DNA from: an uncultured Acetatifactor sp. | GTDB taxonomy: Bacteria > Bacillota > Clostridia > Lachnospirales > Lachnospiraceae | DNA: 64,000 nucleotides | NCBI GenBank assembly: GCA_934394815.1 | Contig: CAKRRD010000003.1 | Location: forward strand, 1 to 64,000 | Reading direction: 5' to 3' | Shown here: positions 1 through 9,710 of the stretch, one piece after another | Layout of the letters: every line of letters starts with the position of its first letter | Numbering within the stretch: the first letter of the stretch is position 1 | Program-made: the position numbers and the translations under genes | The notes under the pieces: generated by a model | Database searches by the model: none | What the model was told of the DNA's origin: nothing | Seen by the model: only the letters and a program-made list of their open reading frames with translations

Positions 1-111
1 GCGAGGGTACTTTCCTCGCTTACGTACCGCTACGCTCTGCTTTGAAGCGAGAGCGGGTCTGCTGTCCTTACCCCCAATGCGGGCTACGGGGACATTCCAC
101 TAACTTCCCAT
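1..111. other. Left-edge non-coding stretch
   Basis: No gene can be supported in the first 111 bases. The extreme left end contains a short hairpin, GCGAGG pairing with CCTCGC at about positions 1-19. It lies downstream of the minus-strand HAD gene and could be part of a terminator or a repeat that continues outside the window. Confidence 0.3.
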
Positions 112-717
112 TTAACATTCCACGCCAAGCCTGCGCAGTTCCTCTTCCGCCTGTTCTTTGGTCAGGAAGTGGATGCCGTGGATTCCCTGGTCTTCGGCAG
201 CCTGCACATTTTTCAGCGTGTCATCCAAAAATACGCTTTCTTCCGCTTTCAATCCACAGCGCTGTAACAACAGCTGGTAGATCTCCGGTTCCGGCTTGAT
301 CAGGTGTTCCTTATAGGACAGAATACCTCCCTCCATCTCCGGCAGGAAATTCAGTGCTTCCGCGCACTCCACCTCTGCCTTCCGGGAGAAGTTGGACAGA
401 TAATACACATGGTAGCCCTTTGCCTTCAGTTCCTGCAGCCAAGGAATGGCGTAGGCTCTGGGCGTTACCAGTCCCGTAATATTCGTAAATGCCTGATACA
501 GTTCCTTCTCCAGTTCCGGGGCATCCTTCACAAATGCCGCCAGAACCTGTTCGTCTGTCCAGGTACCGCGGTCATACTCTGCCCATAAGGGATGCATCAC
601 CGATGCTTTGGCGATTTTTTTGATCATCTCCTCATCAAATCCCTTGTCCGCCAGAAATCCCTCCCAGCGATAATCCGTAAGTACATTGCCAATATCAAAA
701 ATTATATTGCGTATCAT
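112..717 (-). CDS. HAD superfamily phosphatase-like hydrolase (YihX type)
   Basis: A 201-residue protein of the HAD-IA group. Motif I is near the N-terminus (FDIGNVLTDY, nucleophile Asp at about residue 8); the second acidic residue of the classical DxD is Gly, as is usual for YihX-like sugar-phosphate phosphatases. Motif II is the Ser in YYLSNFS (about 106-112), the motif III Lys is in LIKPEPEIY, and motif IV is FLDDTLKN. Substrate cannot be read from sequence; members dephosphorylate small cytoplasmic phosphosugars or nucleotides. The start is supported by AGGAGAG upstream of the ATG. It lies 99 bases downstream of a LysR gene on the same strand and may be co-transcribed with it. Confidence 0.85.
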   Translation of the reverse strand: MIRNIIFDIGNVLTDYRWEGFLADKGFDEEMIKKIAKASVMHPLWAEYDRGTWTDEQVLAAFVKDAPELEKELYQAFTNITGLVTPRAYAIPWLQELKAKGYHVYYLSNFSRKAEVECAEALNFLPEMEGGILSYKEHLIKPEPEIYQLLLQRCGLKAEESVFLDDTLKNVQAAEDQGIHGIHFLTKEQAEEELRRLGVEC

Positions 718-816
718 AACATTTCTCTCCTATTCGTTTCCCTGTCACTTTTCATTCAAAACAGTTCCGGCTCCGCATATATCAGCCTTTTCCATCGGCT
801 TTTTCCGCCGTCATTT

Positions 817-1725
817 TTACGCCTTTGCTTCTTCCTGCCTGTCCAGTTCCATGATCTCCAGCAGCTTCTCCGCCGCCGGTGCCATGGGCATCTTCGTGTT
901 CCTCACGACACAGAATTGCCGCTTCGGTATTATTTTATTGAACCTGAGTTCAAAAAGCAAGCCGGATTCCACATAGTCTCTGGCAAAATCCCGCATGACA
1001 CAACCCACGCCCAGATTCCGTCTCACAAACTGTACGATCATATCACTGGTAGCCAGTTCAAACTCCGGCTGTACATACACTCCGTTTCCCGCCAGAAATT
1101 CATCCATATAACTGCGGCTGCTGGTATTTTTCTCCAGAAAAATTAACGGCAGGCTCTCCAGTTCCTGAAAATCCAGCGTCCGGTTCTTGTAGCCGAAAAA
1201 CCTTCTTCCCGCCACAAAGACGTCCTCGATCTCGCGCACCGGAATCATCTGGATATCCGGTCTCTCGGGGAACGGCGTGCTGACGATTCCGAAATCAATT
1301 CTGCCCTCCCTCAGGTAATTCAGGGTCTCCGGTGTCGGTGCATTGGTGACGATCACTTTAATCCCGGGATACTGCTCATGGAATTTCTCCAGATAGGGAA
1401 GCAGGTAGAACTGCAATGTCATATCGCTGGCACCGATCCGGACTTCTCCCAGTTCCATGTTCTGCATCTGGTGGACCTTCCTCACGCCCAGTTCAATCTG
1501 TTCATACCCTTTGGCCACATAGGAATACAACAATTCTCCCTCGCTGGTCAGCCGTACTCCTTTGGCCGCCCGGTGAAACAGCGCCACGTCCAGTGTGTTT
1601 TCCAGCTGCTTGACAGCCTGACTGACAGCCGGCTGTGAAATCGACAGTTCACCGGCCGCTTTGGTCACACTCCCACATTTTGCCACATAATAAAATACTT
1701 TATATGCTTCCAGATTATTGATCAT
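817..1725 (-). CDS. LysR-family transcriptional regulator
   Basis: A 302-residue DNA-binding regulator. Residues about 1-60 form the LysR winged helix-turn-helix (GSVTKAAGELSISQPAVSQ), followed by the linker helix. From about residue 90 (GEVRIGAS) there is a periplasmic-binding-protein-like effector domain. The length is typical. A GGAG sequence lies upstream of the ATG. No divergent partner gene exists, since both neighbours run in the same direction, so the target cannot be inferred from position. The downstream HAD gene could be co-transcribed. The family call is secure; effector and regulon are unknown. Confidence 0.93.
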   Translation of the reverse strand: MINNLEAYKVFYYVAKCGSVTKAAGELSISQPAVSQAVKQLENTLDVALFHRAAKGVRLTSEGELLYSYVAKGYEQIELGVRKVHQMQNMELGEVRIGASDMTLQFYLLPYLEKFHEQYPGIKVIVTNAPTPETLNYLREGRIDFGIVSTPFPERPDIQMIPVREIEDVFVAGRRFFGYKNRTLDFQELESLPLIFLEKNTSSRSYMDEFLAGNGVYVQPEFELATSDMIVQFVRRNLGVGCVMRDFARDYVESGLLFELRFNKIIPKRQFCVVRNTKMPMAPAAEKLLEIMELDRQEEAKA

Positions 1726-1862
1726 ATTGCGTTGTCTCCTGTCCCCAAATCACAATCGGCACCCAAAAGCCTGTCCGTCATGGAGAAATCCTGTCGCAAG
1801 TCCCACCTTCGTTGCAGATGGGGTTGTGCAGGCACAAATCTGTACCTGGCTCATCGTATACA

Positions 1863-1907
1863 CAAAAGAGCATGGGCTGCATCTTGTGCCGCACCATGCC
1901 CTTTTTC
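1863..1907 (-). terminator. Probable terminator after purA
   Basis: An imperfect hairpin (GCATGG pairing with CCATGC, plus an inner stem) lies between purA and the lysR gene. It is followed by a T-rich run on the minus strand (TTTTGTG) and by five T on the plus strand. It would end the purine operon. The stem is short, so the call is moderate. Confidence 0.5.
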
Positions 1908-1944
1908 TGCTATTACTTATTGCAACTTCTTACAAATCTTCTGA

Positions 1945-3237
1945 TTATTTCTTCAGAGGACTTTCACGATAGATGATATCTTCTCTTCCCGGGCCGTTGC
2001 TGACCATGGTAATAGGGAAGCCGATCTGCTCCTCGATGAACTCCACATACTTTTTGCAGTTTTCCGGCAGTTCGTCGAAGCTGCGGATACCGCGGATATC
2101 GCATTTCCAGCCGGGCAGCTTCTCCAGTACGGGCTTTGCCTTCTCCAGCTTATAGGTTACCGGGAAATCAGTGGTCACTTCACCGTCGATCTCGTAGCCT
2201 ACACATACAGGGATCTCATCCAGATATCCCAACGCATCCAGCACGGTAAATGCCACATCGGTAGTACCCTGCAGACGACAGCCGTACTTGGTAGCAACAC
2301 AGTCGAACCATCCCATACGTCTGGGACGTCCGGTGGTGGCACCAAACTCACCGCCGTCACCGCCGCGGCGGCGTAATTCATCTGCCTCGTCACCGAAGAT
2401 CTCAGATACGAAAGCGCCTGCTCCTACTGCGGAGGAATATGCCTTACTTACGGTAACGATCTGTTTGATCTCATAAGGAGGGATACCTGCACCGATGGCA
2501 CCGTATGCTGCCAGTGTAGAGGAAGAAGTTACCATAGGGTAGATTCCGTGATCCGGATCCTTCATGGTTCCCAGCTGACCCTCTAACAGAATGGTCTTGC
2601 CCTCTTTCAGTGCCTTGTCCAAAAATGCGGATACATCACATACGAAAGGTGCGATCATATCACGATACTCATGCAGCGTATTTAACAGTTCTGCGGGATC
2701 GATCAGAGGCTTGTGATACAGATGCTCCAAGATAACATTCTTCATCTCGCTGACACGCTGTACCTTTTCCTCTAACAGTTCGTCATCGAATAACTCACTG
2801 ACCTGGAAACCGATCTTCGCATACTTATCGGAATAGAAAGGAGCGATACCGGATTTGGTAGATCCAAAGGATTTACCACCCAGTCTCTCCTCTTCATACT
2901 GGTCAAACAATTTATGATAAGGCATTACCATCTGCGCACGCTCAGATACCAGAATCTTAGGCTGCGGAACATTTCTGTCTGTGATGGACTTAACCTCTTT
3001 GATCAAAAGAGGGATATCCAATGCCACACCGTTACCGATCACACTGGTGGTATGATTGTAAAACACACCGGAAGGAAGAGTGTGCAGAGCAAATTTACCA
3101 TAATTGTTCACAATGGTATGTCCTGCATTCGCGCCGCCCTGAAAACGTACGATAATATCCGCTTTCTCTGCCAGCATATCTGTGATCTTTCCTTTTCCTT
3201 CGTCGCCCCAGTTGGCTCCTACAACTGCCTTTACCAT
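1945..3237 (-). CDS. purA: Adenylosuccinate synthetase PurA
   Basis: A 430-residue enzyme joining IMP and aspartate with GTP hydrolysis to give adenylosuccinate, the first committed step to AMP. The N-terminal signature GANWGDEGKGKITD and the following GGANAGHTI motif (catalytic Asp and His) are intact, and the length matches the family. The start is set at the ATG preceded by GGAGGAAAAC; four further codons upstream stay open but lack a site. It is the last gene of a minus-strand run of purine genes that also contains purB, the next enzyme to AMP. A possible separate promoter precedes it in a 199-base gap. Confidence 0.97.
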   Translation of the reverse strand: MVKAVVGANWGDEGKGKITDMLAEKADIIVRFQGGANAGHTIVNNYGKFALHTLPSGVFYNHTTSVIGNGVALDIPLLIKEVKSITDRNVPQPKILVSERAQMVMPYHKLFDQYEEERLGGKSFGSTKSGIAPFYSDKYAKIGFQVSELFDDELLEEKVQRVSEMKNVILEHLYHKPLIDPAELLNTLHEYRDMIAPFVCDVSAFLDKALKEGKTILLEGQLGTMKDPDHGIYPMVTSSSTLAAYGAIGAGIPPYEIKQIVTVSKAYSSAVGAGAFVSEIFGDEADELRRRGGDGGEFGATTGRPRRMGWFDCVATKYGCRLQGTTDVAFTVLDALGYLDEIPVCVGYEIDGEVTTDFPVTYKLEKAKPVLEKLPGWKCDIRGIRSFDELPENCKKYVEFIEEQIGFPITMVSNGPGREDIIYRESPLKK

Positions 3238-3342
3238 GTTTTCCTCCATTCTTTACCACAGTTTCTGTGATAAATCTACATCCACTATCTTATTCCCGGT
3301 GATCTGGGAAAATTTCCGTTTCCCTTTCTCACACCGTTTTAC

Positions 3343-3371
3343 AGTATACAACACTTTGTGGTATAAGTAAA
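3343..3371 (-). promoter_or_regulatory. Possible promoter upstream of purA
   Basis: On the minus strand TTTACT is followed after 17 bases by TATACT, about 105 bases before the purA start. The -10 box is good but the -35 box is weak. The position, inside the only sizeable gap of the purine cluster, suggests that purA can be transcribed independently. Confidence 0.4.
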
Positions 3372-3436
3372 ATCAATATTTATTATATTCTGTATAATCT
3401 ATATCTATACCAGAAACGTTTATCCCGCGTTTTACC

Positions 3437-4843
3437 TTATTCTCTGCCATCCCAGCAGTAGGTACACAGCTTCTCTCTGCCGATGCCCACCGACTCGATC
3501 ATATCATCCAGTCTCTGGAACTGCAGCGTCGTGAACTTCAGCTGTTTGCAGATCCGTCCTACCATTTCCTCATATTCCGGCGTATCGGGATCCACATAAT
3601 TCTTTAAGTCAATCTCTCTGCCCTCCTGCTCGATCTCCTTGATCACACGGCGGGTGATCAGATCCATCTCCGAAGAGGATCTAGAGAAATTCAGGTACTT
3701 ACAGCCATATAACAGGGGCGGACAGGCCGGACGGATATGCACTTCCTTCGCACCGCTCTGATACAGGAATTCCGTGGTCTCTCTTAACTGCGTACCGCGG
3801 ACGATGGAATCGTCGATGAGTAACAGACTCTGATCCTGGATCAGATCATGCACCGGGATCAGCTTCATCTTTGCAATCAGATTTCTCTGGGTCTGGATCG
3901 TCGGCATAAAGGATCTGGGCCAGGTCGGAGTATACTTGATGAACGGACGGGAAAAGGGAATTCCCGAACGGTTGGCATATCCCACCGCATGGGCGGTACC
4001 GGAATCCGGTACTCCCGCTACGATATCCGGCTTCACATTGTCACGTTCTGCCAGCCTGGCACCGCACTGATAACGCATCTTCTCTACACTGATTCCCTCA
4101 TAGGACGAGGACGGATACCCGTAATAAACCCACAGGAATGTACATATCTTCATATCCCTTCCGGGCTGTACCAGCGTGCGCACACCTTCCGGTGTCACCA
4201 CGGCGATCTCTCCCGGTCCCAGTTCTCTCACCGGCTGATAGCCCAGATTCAGATAGGCGAAGCTTTCAAAGGAAACGCAGTACGCCCCTTCCTTTTTCCC
4301 CACTGCTACCGGGGTACGGCCCATCTTGTCTCTGGCCGCATAGATTCCCTTCGGTGTCATGATCAGTAACGTCATGGAACCGTCGATGATCTCCTGGGCA
4401 TACTGGATGCCCTCCACCAGATTGTCTTTTTGATTGACAATGGCCGCCACCAGCTCCGTGGCATTGATGTCACCGCCGCTCATCTCCAGGAAATGGGAAT
4501 GTCCCTTCGAGAACAGATCCTTAATGATAGCATCCATATTGTTGATCTTGCCTACGGTCGTAATGGCATAGGTTCCGTGATGGGAACGCACCATCAACGG
4601 CTGGGGTTCAAAATCGGAAATACATCCGATGCCCAGATGTCCGCGCATCTCGTTGACATCCTTGTCGAACTTCGTACGGAACGGTGCATTCTCTATATTG
4701 TGAATAGCTCTGTTGTAGCCTTCCTCTTTGCTGTAGACTGCCATACCGGCACGTCTGGTTCCCAGATGGGAATGATAATCCGTTCCGAAGAACAGATCAA
4801 ACACACAGTCTTCTTTTGCTGCGACTCCAAAAAATCCACCCAT
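3437..4843 (-). CDS. PurF paralogue lacking the catalytic N-terminal Cys
   Basis: A 468-residue amidophosphoribosyltransferase-like protein. The C-terminal PRTase domain keeps the PRPP loop (LLLIDDSIVRGTQ). Cysteines matching the 4Fe-4S ligands of Bacillus-type PurF appear kept (ICTFLW, LYGCKYL and a final CTYC). The N-terminal glutaminase domain begins MGGFFGV where true PurF has CGVFGV, so the essential N-terminal nucleophile Cys is Gly. The start is fixed by AGGAG upstream of this ATG. Glutamine-dependent activity should be absent; ammonia-dependent activity, regulation of PurF or another role is possible. It lies between purB and purA and is well preserved, so it is probably functional and not decaying. 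Confidence 0.85.
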   Translation of the reverse strand: MGGFFGVAAKEDCVFDLFFGTDYHSHLGTRRAGMAVYSKEEGYNRAIHNIENAPFRTKFDKDVNEMRGHLGIGCISDFEPQPLMVRSHHGTYAITTVGKINNMDAIIKDLFSKGHSHFLEMSGGDINATELVAAIVNQKDNLVEGIQYAQEIIDGSMTLLIMTPKGIYAARDKMGRTPVAVGKKEGAYCVSFESFAYLNLGYQPVRELGPGEIAVVTPEGVRTLVQPGRDMKICTFLWVYYGYPSSSYEGISVEKMRYQCGARLAERDNVKPDIVAGVPDSGTAHAVGYANRSGIPFSRPFIKYTPTWPRSFMPTIQTQRNLIAKMKLIPVHDLIQDQSLLLIDDSIVRGTQLRETTEFLYQSGAKEVHIRPACPPLLYGCKYLNFSRSSSEMDLITRRVIKEIEQEGREIDLKNYVDPDTPEYEEMVGRICKQLKFTTLQFQRLDDMIESVGIGREKLCTYCWDGRE

Positions 4844-4947
4844 TTTTATCTCCTGCTTTCTTGCTATTTTGTAACTGTTCAGAGCAATTTTGCAAATATG
4901 GTTCCGAATAGTTATCTGTTTCCACAAATCACTTCAGCAGAAAACAT

Positions 4948-6405
4948 TTATACATTGATCTCGGCCTTTACACCCAATAATTCCCTGTTGGCCTCCAGGA
5001 TCGGGTTGATCACATTTTTCAGGAAAGCTTCCACCTGCTCTTTGGAACGTCCGATATATCTGGACGGATCCATGGATGCCTTCAGTTCCTCCAGTCCCAT
5101 GGGGAATGCGGGGTCTGCGGCAATCAGCTCCAGGAGGTTGTTCTCTTTTCCTTCTACCTTTACATTGCGTCCGGCTTCCATGGAAAGCTCCCGGATACGC
5201 TCATGCAGTTCCTGACGGTTGCCACCCAGTTTTACGGCATCCATCATGATATTTTCGGTCGCCATGAAAGGAAGCTCACTCATCATATGCTTCTCAATTA
5301 CCTTCGGATATACTACCAGACCATCCACCACGTTCAGGCACAGATCCAGGATGCCGTCGATGGCCAGGAAACCTTCGGGAATGGACAGTCTCTTATTGGC
5401 AGAGTCATCCAGCGTTCTCTCGAACCACTGGGTAGCGGAAGTAATCGCAGGATTCAGTGCATCCACCATCACATAACGTGACAGGGAAGCAATACGCTCA
5501 CTTCTCATGGGATTACGCTTGTAAGCCATGGCGGAGGAACCGATCTGGTTCTTCTCGAAGGGCTCTTCCACTTCCTTCAGATGCTGTAACAGACGGATGT
5601 CGTTGCTCATCTTATGGGCAGATGCCGCAATACCGGCCAGTACATTGGCCACTCTGGTATCCACCTTGCGGGAATAGGTCTGTCCGGATACGGGATAGCA
5701 CTCCTTAAAGCCCATCTTGGCTGCGATCATGGGGTCGATCTTGTCGATGGTCTCCTGATCCCCGTTGAACAGCTCCAGGAAGGAAGCCTGGGTTCCGGTG
5801 GTTCCCTTGGAGCCTAACAGCTTCATAGTACCCAGAACATGATCCAGATCCTCCAGATCCAGAGAGAACTCCTGCAGCCACAGTGTTGCTCTCTTGCCTA
5901 CGGTCGTAGGCTGTGCAGGCTGAAAATGAGTAAATGCCAGGGTCGGCTGTGCCTTGTACCTGTCAGCAAAATCCGCCAGTTCCTTCATGACATTGATCAG
6001 CTTTTTCCTCACCAGTTTCAATGCCTCGGTCATCACGATAATGTCCGTGTTGTCACCCACATAGCAGGAGGTTGCACCCAGATGGATGATTCCGGCTGCC
6101 TTGGGGCACTGCTGTCCGTAAGCGTAAACATGGCTCATAACGTCATGACGTACCAGCTTCTCACGCTCTTTTGCCACATCATAATTAATGTCCTCTGCGT
6201 GAGCCTTCAGTTCCTCGATCTGCTCATCTGTGATAACGGGCTTGCCGTCCTGGGACAGTCCCAGCTCTTTCTCCGTCTCTGCCAGTGCGATCCACAGCTT
6301 TCTCCATGTGCGGAATTTCATATCCGGGGAGAAAATGTACTGCATCTCCTTGCTGGCATAGCGTTCGGATAACGGGCTCTGATATCTGTCTGTACCTGTA
6401 CTCAT
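4948..6405 (-). CDS. purB: Adenylosuccinate lyase PurB
   Basis: A 485-residue member of the fumarase/aspartase superfamily that cleaves SAICAR to AICAR and adenylosuccinate to AMP, each time releasing fumarate. The family signature loop is present as GSSAMAYKRNPMRSE at about residue 290, and the TSCYVGDN and THFQPAQ motifs carry active-site residues. The length is slightly above the roughly 430-460 of the bacterial type and matches the longer form. GAGGAG precedes the ATG. It lies 31 bases downstream of purF in the purine operon. Confidence 0.96.
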   Translation of the reverse strand: MSTGTDRYQSPLSERYASKEMQYIFSPDMKFRTWRKLWIALAETEKELGLSQDGKPVITDEQIEELKAHAEDINYDVAKEREKLVRHDVMSHVYAYGQQCPKAAGIIHLGATSCYVGDNTDIIVMTEALKLVRKKLINVMKELADFADRYKAQPTLAFTHFQPAQPTTVGKRATLWLQEFSLDLEDLDHVLGTMKLLGSKGTTGTQASFLELFNGDQETIDKIDPMIAAKMGFKECYPVSGQTYSRKVDTRVANVLAGIAASAHKMSNDIRLLQHLKEVEEPFEKNQIGSSAMAYKRNPMRSERIASLSRYVMVDALNPAITSATQWFERTLDDSANKRLSIPEGFLAIDGILDLCLNVVDGLVVYPKVIEKHMMSELPFMATENIMMDAVKLGGNRQELHERIRELSMEAGRNVKVEGKENNLLELIAADPAFPMGLEELKASMDPSRYIGRSKEQVEAFLKNVINPILEANRELLGVKAEINV

Positions 6406-6436
6406 TTGTCTGCTCCTCTTATATAATCGTTATTGT

Positions 6437-7888
6437 TTATTTGTCAAATTCTCCGCGGATATCCTCCGCAGGCGGTTCCATGGGATATTTCCCGGTAAAG
6501 CAGCCCTTGCAGATGCCAAGATCGCCGCCCACCAGTTCTTCCAGTCTCTCGATTTTCAGATAATCCAGACTGTCCGTACCGATCAGGTCGCTGATTTCCT
6601 GAATGGATCGGTTATAGGCGATCAGCTGGTCCCTCGCCGGAACATCCGTGCCGAAATAGCAGGGCCACAGAAAAGGCGGGGAACTGACTCTCATATGTAC
6701 TTCCTTGGCTCCGGCCTCCCGTAACATCTTCACGATACGGTCGGAAGTGGTGCCGCGGACAATGGAATCGTCGATCATGATGACGCGCTTGCCCTCCACA
6801 GCTTCCCGGATAGGATTTAGTTTCACCTGTACGCTGCTCTCTCTGCTCTTCTGCTTCGGCTTGATAAAGGTTCTTCCCACATAGGCATTTTTCACGAATC
6901 CCATGCCGTAAGGGATTCCCGACTGCATGGAGTATCCCATGGCAGCACAGTTGCCGGACTCCGGTACACCGATGACCAGATCCGCATCCACCGGGGAATC
7001 CATGGCCAGGAATTTCCCCGCCAGGATCCGGGAGTCGTATACGCTGACCCCGTCAATAAAGCTGTCGGGTCTGGCGAAATAAATATACTCAAAAATGCAT
7101 CTTGCGGTATCCGCAGGCTTCAGTACATGGCTGGTATCAGACTCGATCCCCTTTTCCGGAGATATGGTCACGATCTCACCGGGAAGCACATCCCGGACGA
7201 ACTCAGCGCCCACCGTATCCAGAGCACAGGTCTCACTGGACAGGAAATACGCGTTGTCTCTCTTACCGATACATAACGGTTTAAATCCGTAGGGGTCTCT
7301 GGCGCCGATCAGCTTTCTGGGGGACATCACCACCAGGGAATAGGCTCCCTTGATCTTCGTCATGGCTCTGCCCACGGCCTCCTCTACCGACTTGGAATTC
7401 AACCGCTCTCTGGCAATGTGATACGCAATGACCTCGGAATCAATGGTAGTCTGGAAAATAGCACCGGTATACTCCAGTTCTCTTCTAAGTTCCGGAGCGT
7501 TGATCAGATTGCCGTTATGGGCCAGTCCCAGAGTACCCTTTACATAATTCAGTACCAGAGGCTGTGCATTCTCTCTGGTGGAACCGCCCGCTGTGGAATA
7601 GCGGACATGTCCCACGCCGATGTCACCTTTTAATTTTTCCAGCTGCTCCGGGGTAAATGCCTCATTGACCAGTCCCATATCCTTGCTGCTTAAGACTTTG
7701 CCCTTGGGACCGCTTGTATCGCTGACAGCAATGCCGCAGCTTTCCTGTCCCCTGTGCTGCAATGCCAGAAGACCGTAATAAATCGTGGAAGCCACGTCGT
7801 GTCCGTCAAAGTCGTACACACCGAAGACACCGCACTCTTCCTTTAATTTGTCGTTATTTTCTGTCTGAATATAAATGTTGTCCGTCAC
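6437..7888 (-). CDS. purF: Amidophosphoribosyltransferase PurF
   Basis: A 483-residue enzyme making phosphoribosylamine from PRPP and glutamine, the first step of purine synthesis. A short propeptide precedes the catalytic Cys at about residue 19 (EECGVFGVYD), which should become N-terminal after processing. The glutaminase motifs LQHRGQESCG and GHVRYSTAG are intact, the PRPP loop is MIDDSIVRGTT, and four Cys in 4Fe-4S positions end with CKGC, as in Bacillus PurF. The start is a GTG with AAGG seven bases upstream. It lies between purC and purB. Compare the paralogue two genes downstream, which lacks the catalytic Cys. Confidence 0.96.
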   Translation of the reverse strand: MTDNIYIQTENNDKLKEECGVFGVYDFDGHDVASTIYYGLLALQHRGQESCGIAVSDTSGPKGKVLSSKDMGLVNEAFTPEQLEKLKGDIGVGHVRYSTAGGSTRENAQPLVLNYVKGTLGLAHNGNLINAPELRRELEYTGAIFQTTIDSEVIAYHIARERLNSKSVEEAVGRAMTKIKGAYSLVVMSPRKLIGARDPYGFKPLCIGKRDNAYFLSSETCALDTVGAEFVRDVLPGEIVTISPEKGIESDTSHVLKPADTARCIFEYIYFARPDSFIDGVSVYDSRILAGKFLAMDSPVDADLVIGVPESGNCAAMGYSMQSGIPYGMGFVKNAYVGRTFIKPKQKSRESSVQVKLNPIREAVEGKRVIMIDDSIVRGTTSDRIVKMLREAGAKEVHMRVSSPPFLWPCYFGTDVPARDQLIAYNRSIQEISDLIGTDSLDYLKIERLEELVGGDLGICKGCFTGKYPMEPPAEDIRGEFDK

Positions 7889-7944
7889 TTGTAAGCCTTA
7901 CCTTTCCTGCCTGCCCCGCGAAAAAGAATCCCCAAAAACGTTAC

Positions 7945-8820
7945 TTACAGGTCCTTGCCTGTCAGCATCTTGTATGCCTGAAGGTATTTATCAATGGTCT
8001 TCTCCACGATGTCCTCCGGCAGCTTCCAGCCCTTTTCAGGATTTGCTTTCAGCCAGTCACGGGCGAACTGTTTGTCAAAGGAAGGCTGGCCATGACCGGG
8101 TTCGTAGCCATCTACCGGCCAGAAACGGGAGCTGTCGGGGGTCAACACTTCGTCTCCCAGTACCATGTTGCCGCCCTCGTCCAGACCGAACTCGAACTTG
8201 GTATCTGCGATAATGATTCCCCTGGTCAGTGCGTAATCCGCACATTTCTTATAAATAGCGATGGTATAATCACGAAGTCTGGCCGCATATTCTGCGCCCT
8301 TGCCGGGGAAACGCTTCTCCAGATATTCCACACTCTGCTCATAGGAGATATTCTCGTCATGGTCTCCGATCTCTGCCTTGGTGGAAGGGGTATAAATGGG
8401 CTCGGGAAGCTTATCTGCCTCCTTCAGGCCTTCCGGAAGCTTAATACCGCATACGGTACCGTTCTTCTTGTAGCTTTCCCAGCCGCTTCCGGTAATGTAT
8501 CCACGAACGATGCATTCGATGGGGAGCATGTTCAGCTTCTTGCACATCATGCTGTTGCCGTCAAATTTCGGCTGTCTGAAAAATTCGGGCATATCCTTAA
8601 CATCAGCGGATACCATATGATTGGGGATCACATCCTCCGTCATATCAAACCAGAATTTTGACATCTGGGTCAATACAGTTCCTTTCTTTGTTACTGTGTT
8701 GTCCAAGATCACATCAAAGCAGCTGATACGGTCAGTTGCCACCATGATCAGGGTGTCTCCGTTGTCATAGATTTCACGAACTTTGCCTTCCTTGATCGGT
8801 TTCATTTCCTGTACGCTCAT
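7945..8820 (-). CDS. purC: SAICAR synthetase PurC
   Basis: A 291-residue ATP-dependent ligase joining CAIR and aspartate to form SAICAR. The N-terminal [10 protein letters not shown], the [14 protein letters not shown] stretch and the DTKFEFGLD motif are typical of the family. Length is in the upper range seen in bacteria and eukaryotes (short clostridial forms are about 235). GAGG precedes the ATG. It is the first gene of the purine run, 57 bases before purF. No purine riboswitch fold was recognised in the 110-base leader region. Confidence 0.95.
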   Translation of the reverse strand: MSVQEMKPIKEGKVREIYDNGDTLIMVATDRISCFDVILDNTVTKKGTVLTQMSKFWFDMTEDVIPNHMVSADVKDMPEFFRQPKFDGNSMMCKKLNMLPIECIVRGYITGSGWESYKKNGTVCGIKLPEGLKEADKLPEPIYTPSTKAEIGDHDENISYEQSVEYLEKRFPGKGAEYAARLRDYTIAIYKKCADYALTRGIIIADTKFEFGLDEGGNMVLGDEVLTPDSSRFWPVDGYEPGHGQPSFDKQFARDWLKANPEKGWKLPEDIVEKTIDKYLQAYKMLTGKDL

Positions 8821-8865
8821 ACCATCAGTCCTCGCATTCTTATGTTTTCAATTTTTTATTGGAAC

Positions 8866-8891
8866 AGGTGTGGGCAAGAAAGCCCACACCT
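8866..8891. terminator. Hairpin between the amino acid importer operon and purC
   Basis: A perfect 10-bp stem, AGGTGTGGGC pairing with GCCCACACCT around a six-base loop, lies 40 bases past the importer ATPase stop codon. The minus-strand T-run is weak, so it may be an inefficient terminator that lets some transcription continue into the purine genes, or an mRNA processing hairpin. Confidence 0.5.
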
Positions 8892-8930
8892 AATAGATAA
8901 CCAGATTTGTAAGAAAAAATCAATATGTTT

Positions 8931-9698
8931 TTACTGTAACTTCCCGATAAATTCCCGGACACGTCCGTTTTCCGTGGCAAAAATCTGTTCCGGCGAGCCT
9001 TCTTCCACAATGACACCCTGCTCCATGAAGATGATCCGGTCGGAGACCTCCCTGGCAAACTGCATCTCATGGGTCACGATGATCATGGTCATATGCTCGC
9101 TGGCCAGCTGTCTTATGACCTTCAGTACCTCCGCCGTCAGTTCCGGATCCAGTGCCGAAGTGGGTTCGTCAAAAAACAGGATCTTCGGCTGTAATGCCAA
9201 TGCTCTTGCAATGGAGACTCTCTGCTGCTGCCCGCCGGACAACTGATACGGATAGGCATCCGCCTTGTCCGACAGTCCTAACTGTGCCAGGAGCTTCTCC
9301 GCTCTCTCCACAGCCTCTGCGCGGCTGACCTTATCCACATGGATTGGTGCGTCGATGATATTTTTCATCACCGTGTAATGGGGAAACAGGTTAAAATTCT
9401 GGAACACCAGTCCGAAACATTTCCGGATTTTATGCAGTTCCGCCTTAGATGCATATTCACACTGCACTCTGCCGTTCTTATCCGTCTTCTCCCTGGCCGC
9501 TGCCTGTCCCAGATAGATCAGTTCACCGCCGTCCATTTTTTCCAGAAATGTTGCACAACGCAGCAGTGTGGATTTGCCGGAACCTGAGGGACCGATGATG
9601 GAGACCACTTCTCCCTCATGAACCTGCAGGGAGATATCCTTTAGCACCCCGTTACCGTCAAAACTTTTTTTCACATGATTCATTTCCAAAAGGACCAT
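8931..9698 (-). CDS. Polar amino acid ABC transporter, ATP-binding protein
   Basis: A 255-residue ABC ATPase of the GlnQ/HisP type. Walker A is GPSGSGKST, the signature is LSGGQQQRV, Walker B ends in FFDEPTSALD, and the switch His is in IIVTHEM. An insertion of about 20 residues between Walker A and the Q-loop (TDKNGRVQCEYAS) is longer than in GlnQ. It lies 12 bases downstream of the permease gene and closes a three-gene importer operon. AGGAG precedes the ATG. Confidence 0.94.
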   Translation of the reverse strand: MVLLEMNHVKKSFDGNGVLKDISLQVHEGEVVSIIGPSGSGKSTLLRCATFLEKMDGGELIYLGQAAAREKTDKNGRVQCEYASKAELHKIRKCFGLVFQNFNLFPHYTVMKNIIDAPIHVDKVSRAEAVERAEKLLAQLGLSDKADAYPYQLSGGQQQRVSIARALALQPKILFFDEPTSALDPELTAEVLKVIRQLASEHMTMIIVTHEMQFAREVSDRIIFMEQGVIVEEGSPEQIFATENGRVREFIGKLQ

Positions 9699-9710
9699 TG
9701 TCTGCTGCTC

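Noticed and set aside
8821..8930. Purine riboswitch before purC
   Set aside because: The gap holds a simple 10-bp hairpin and no three-stem junction or conserved purine-aptamer bases.
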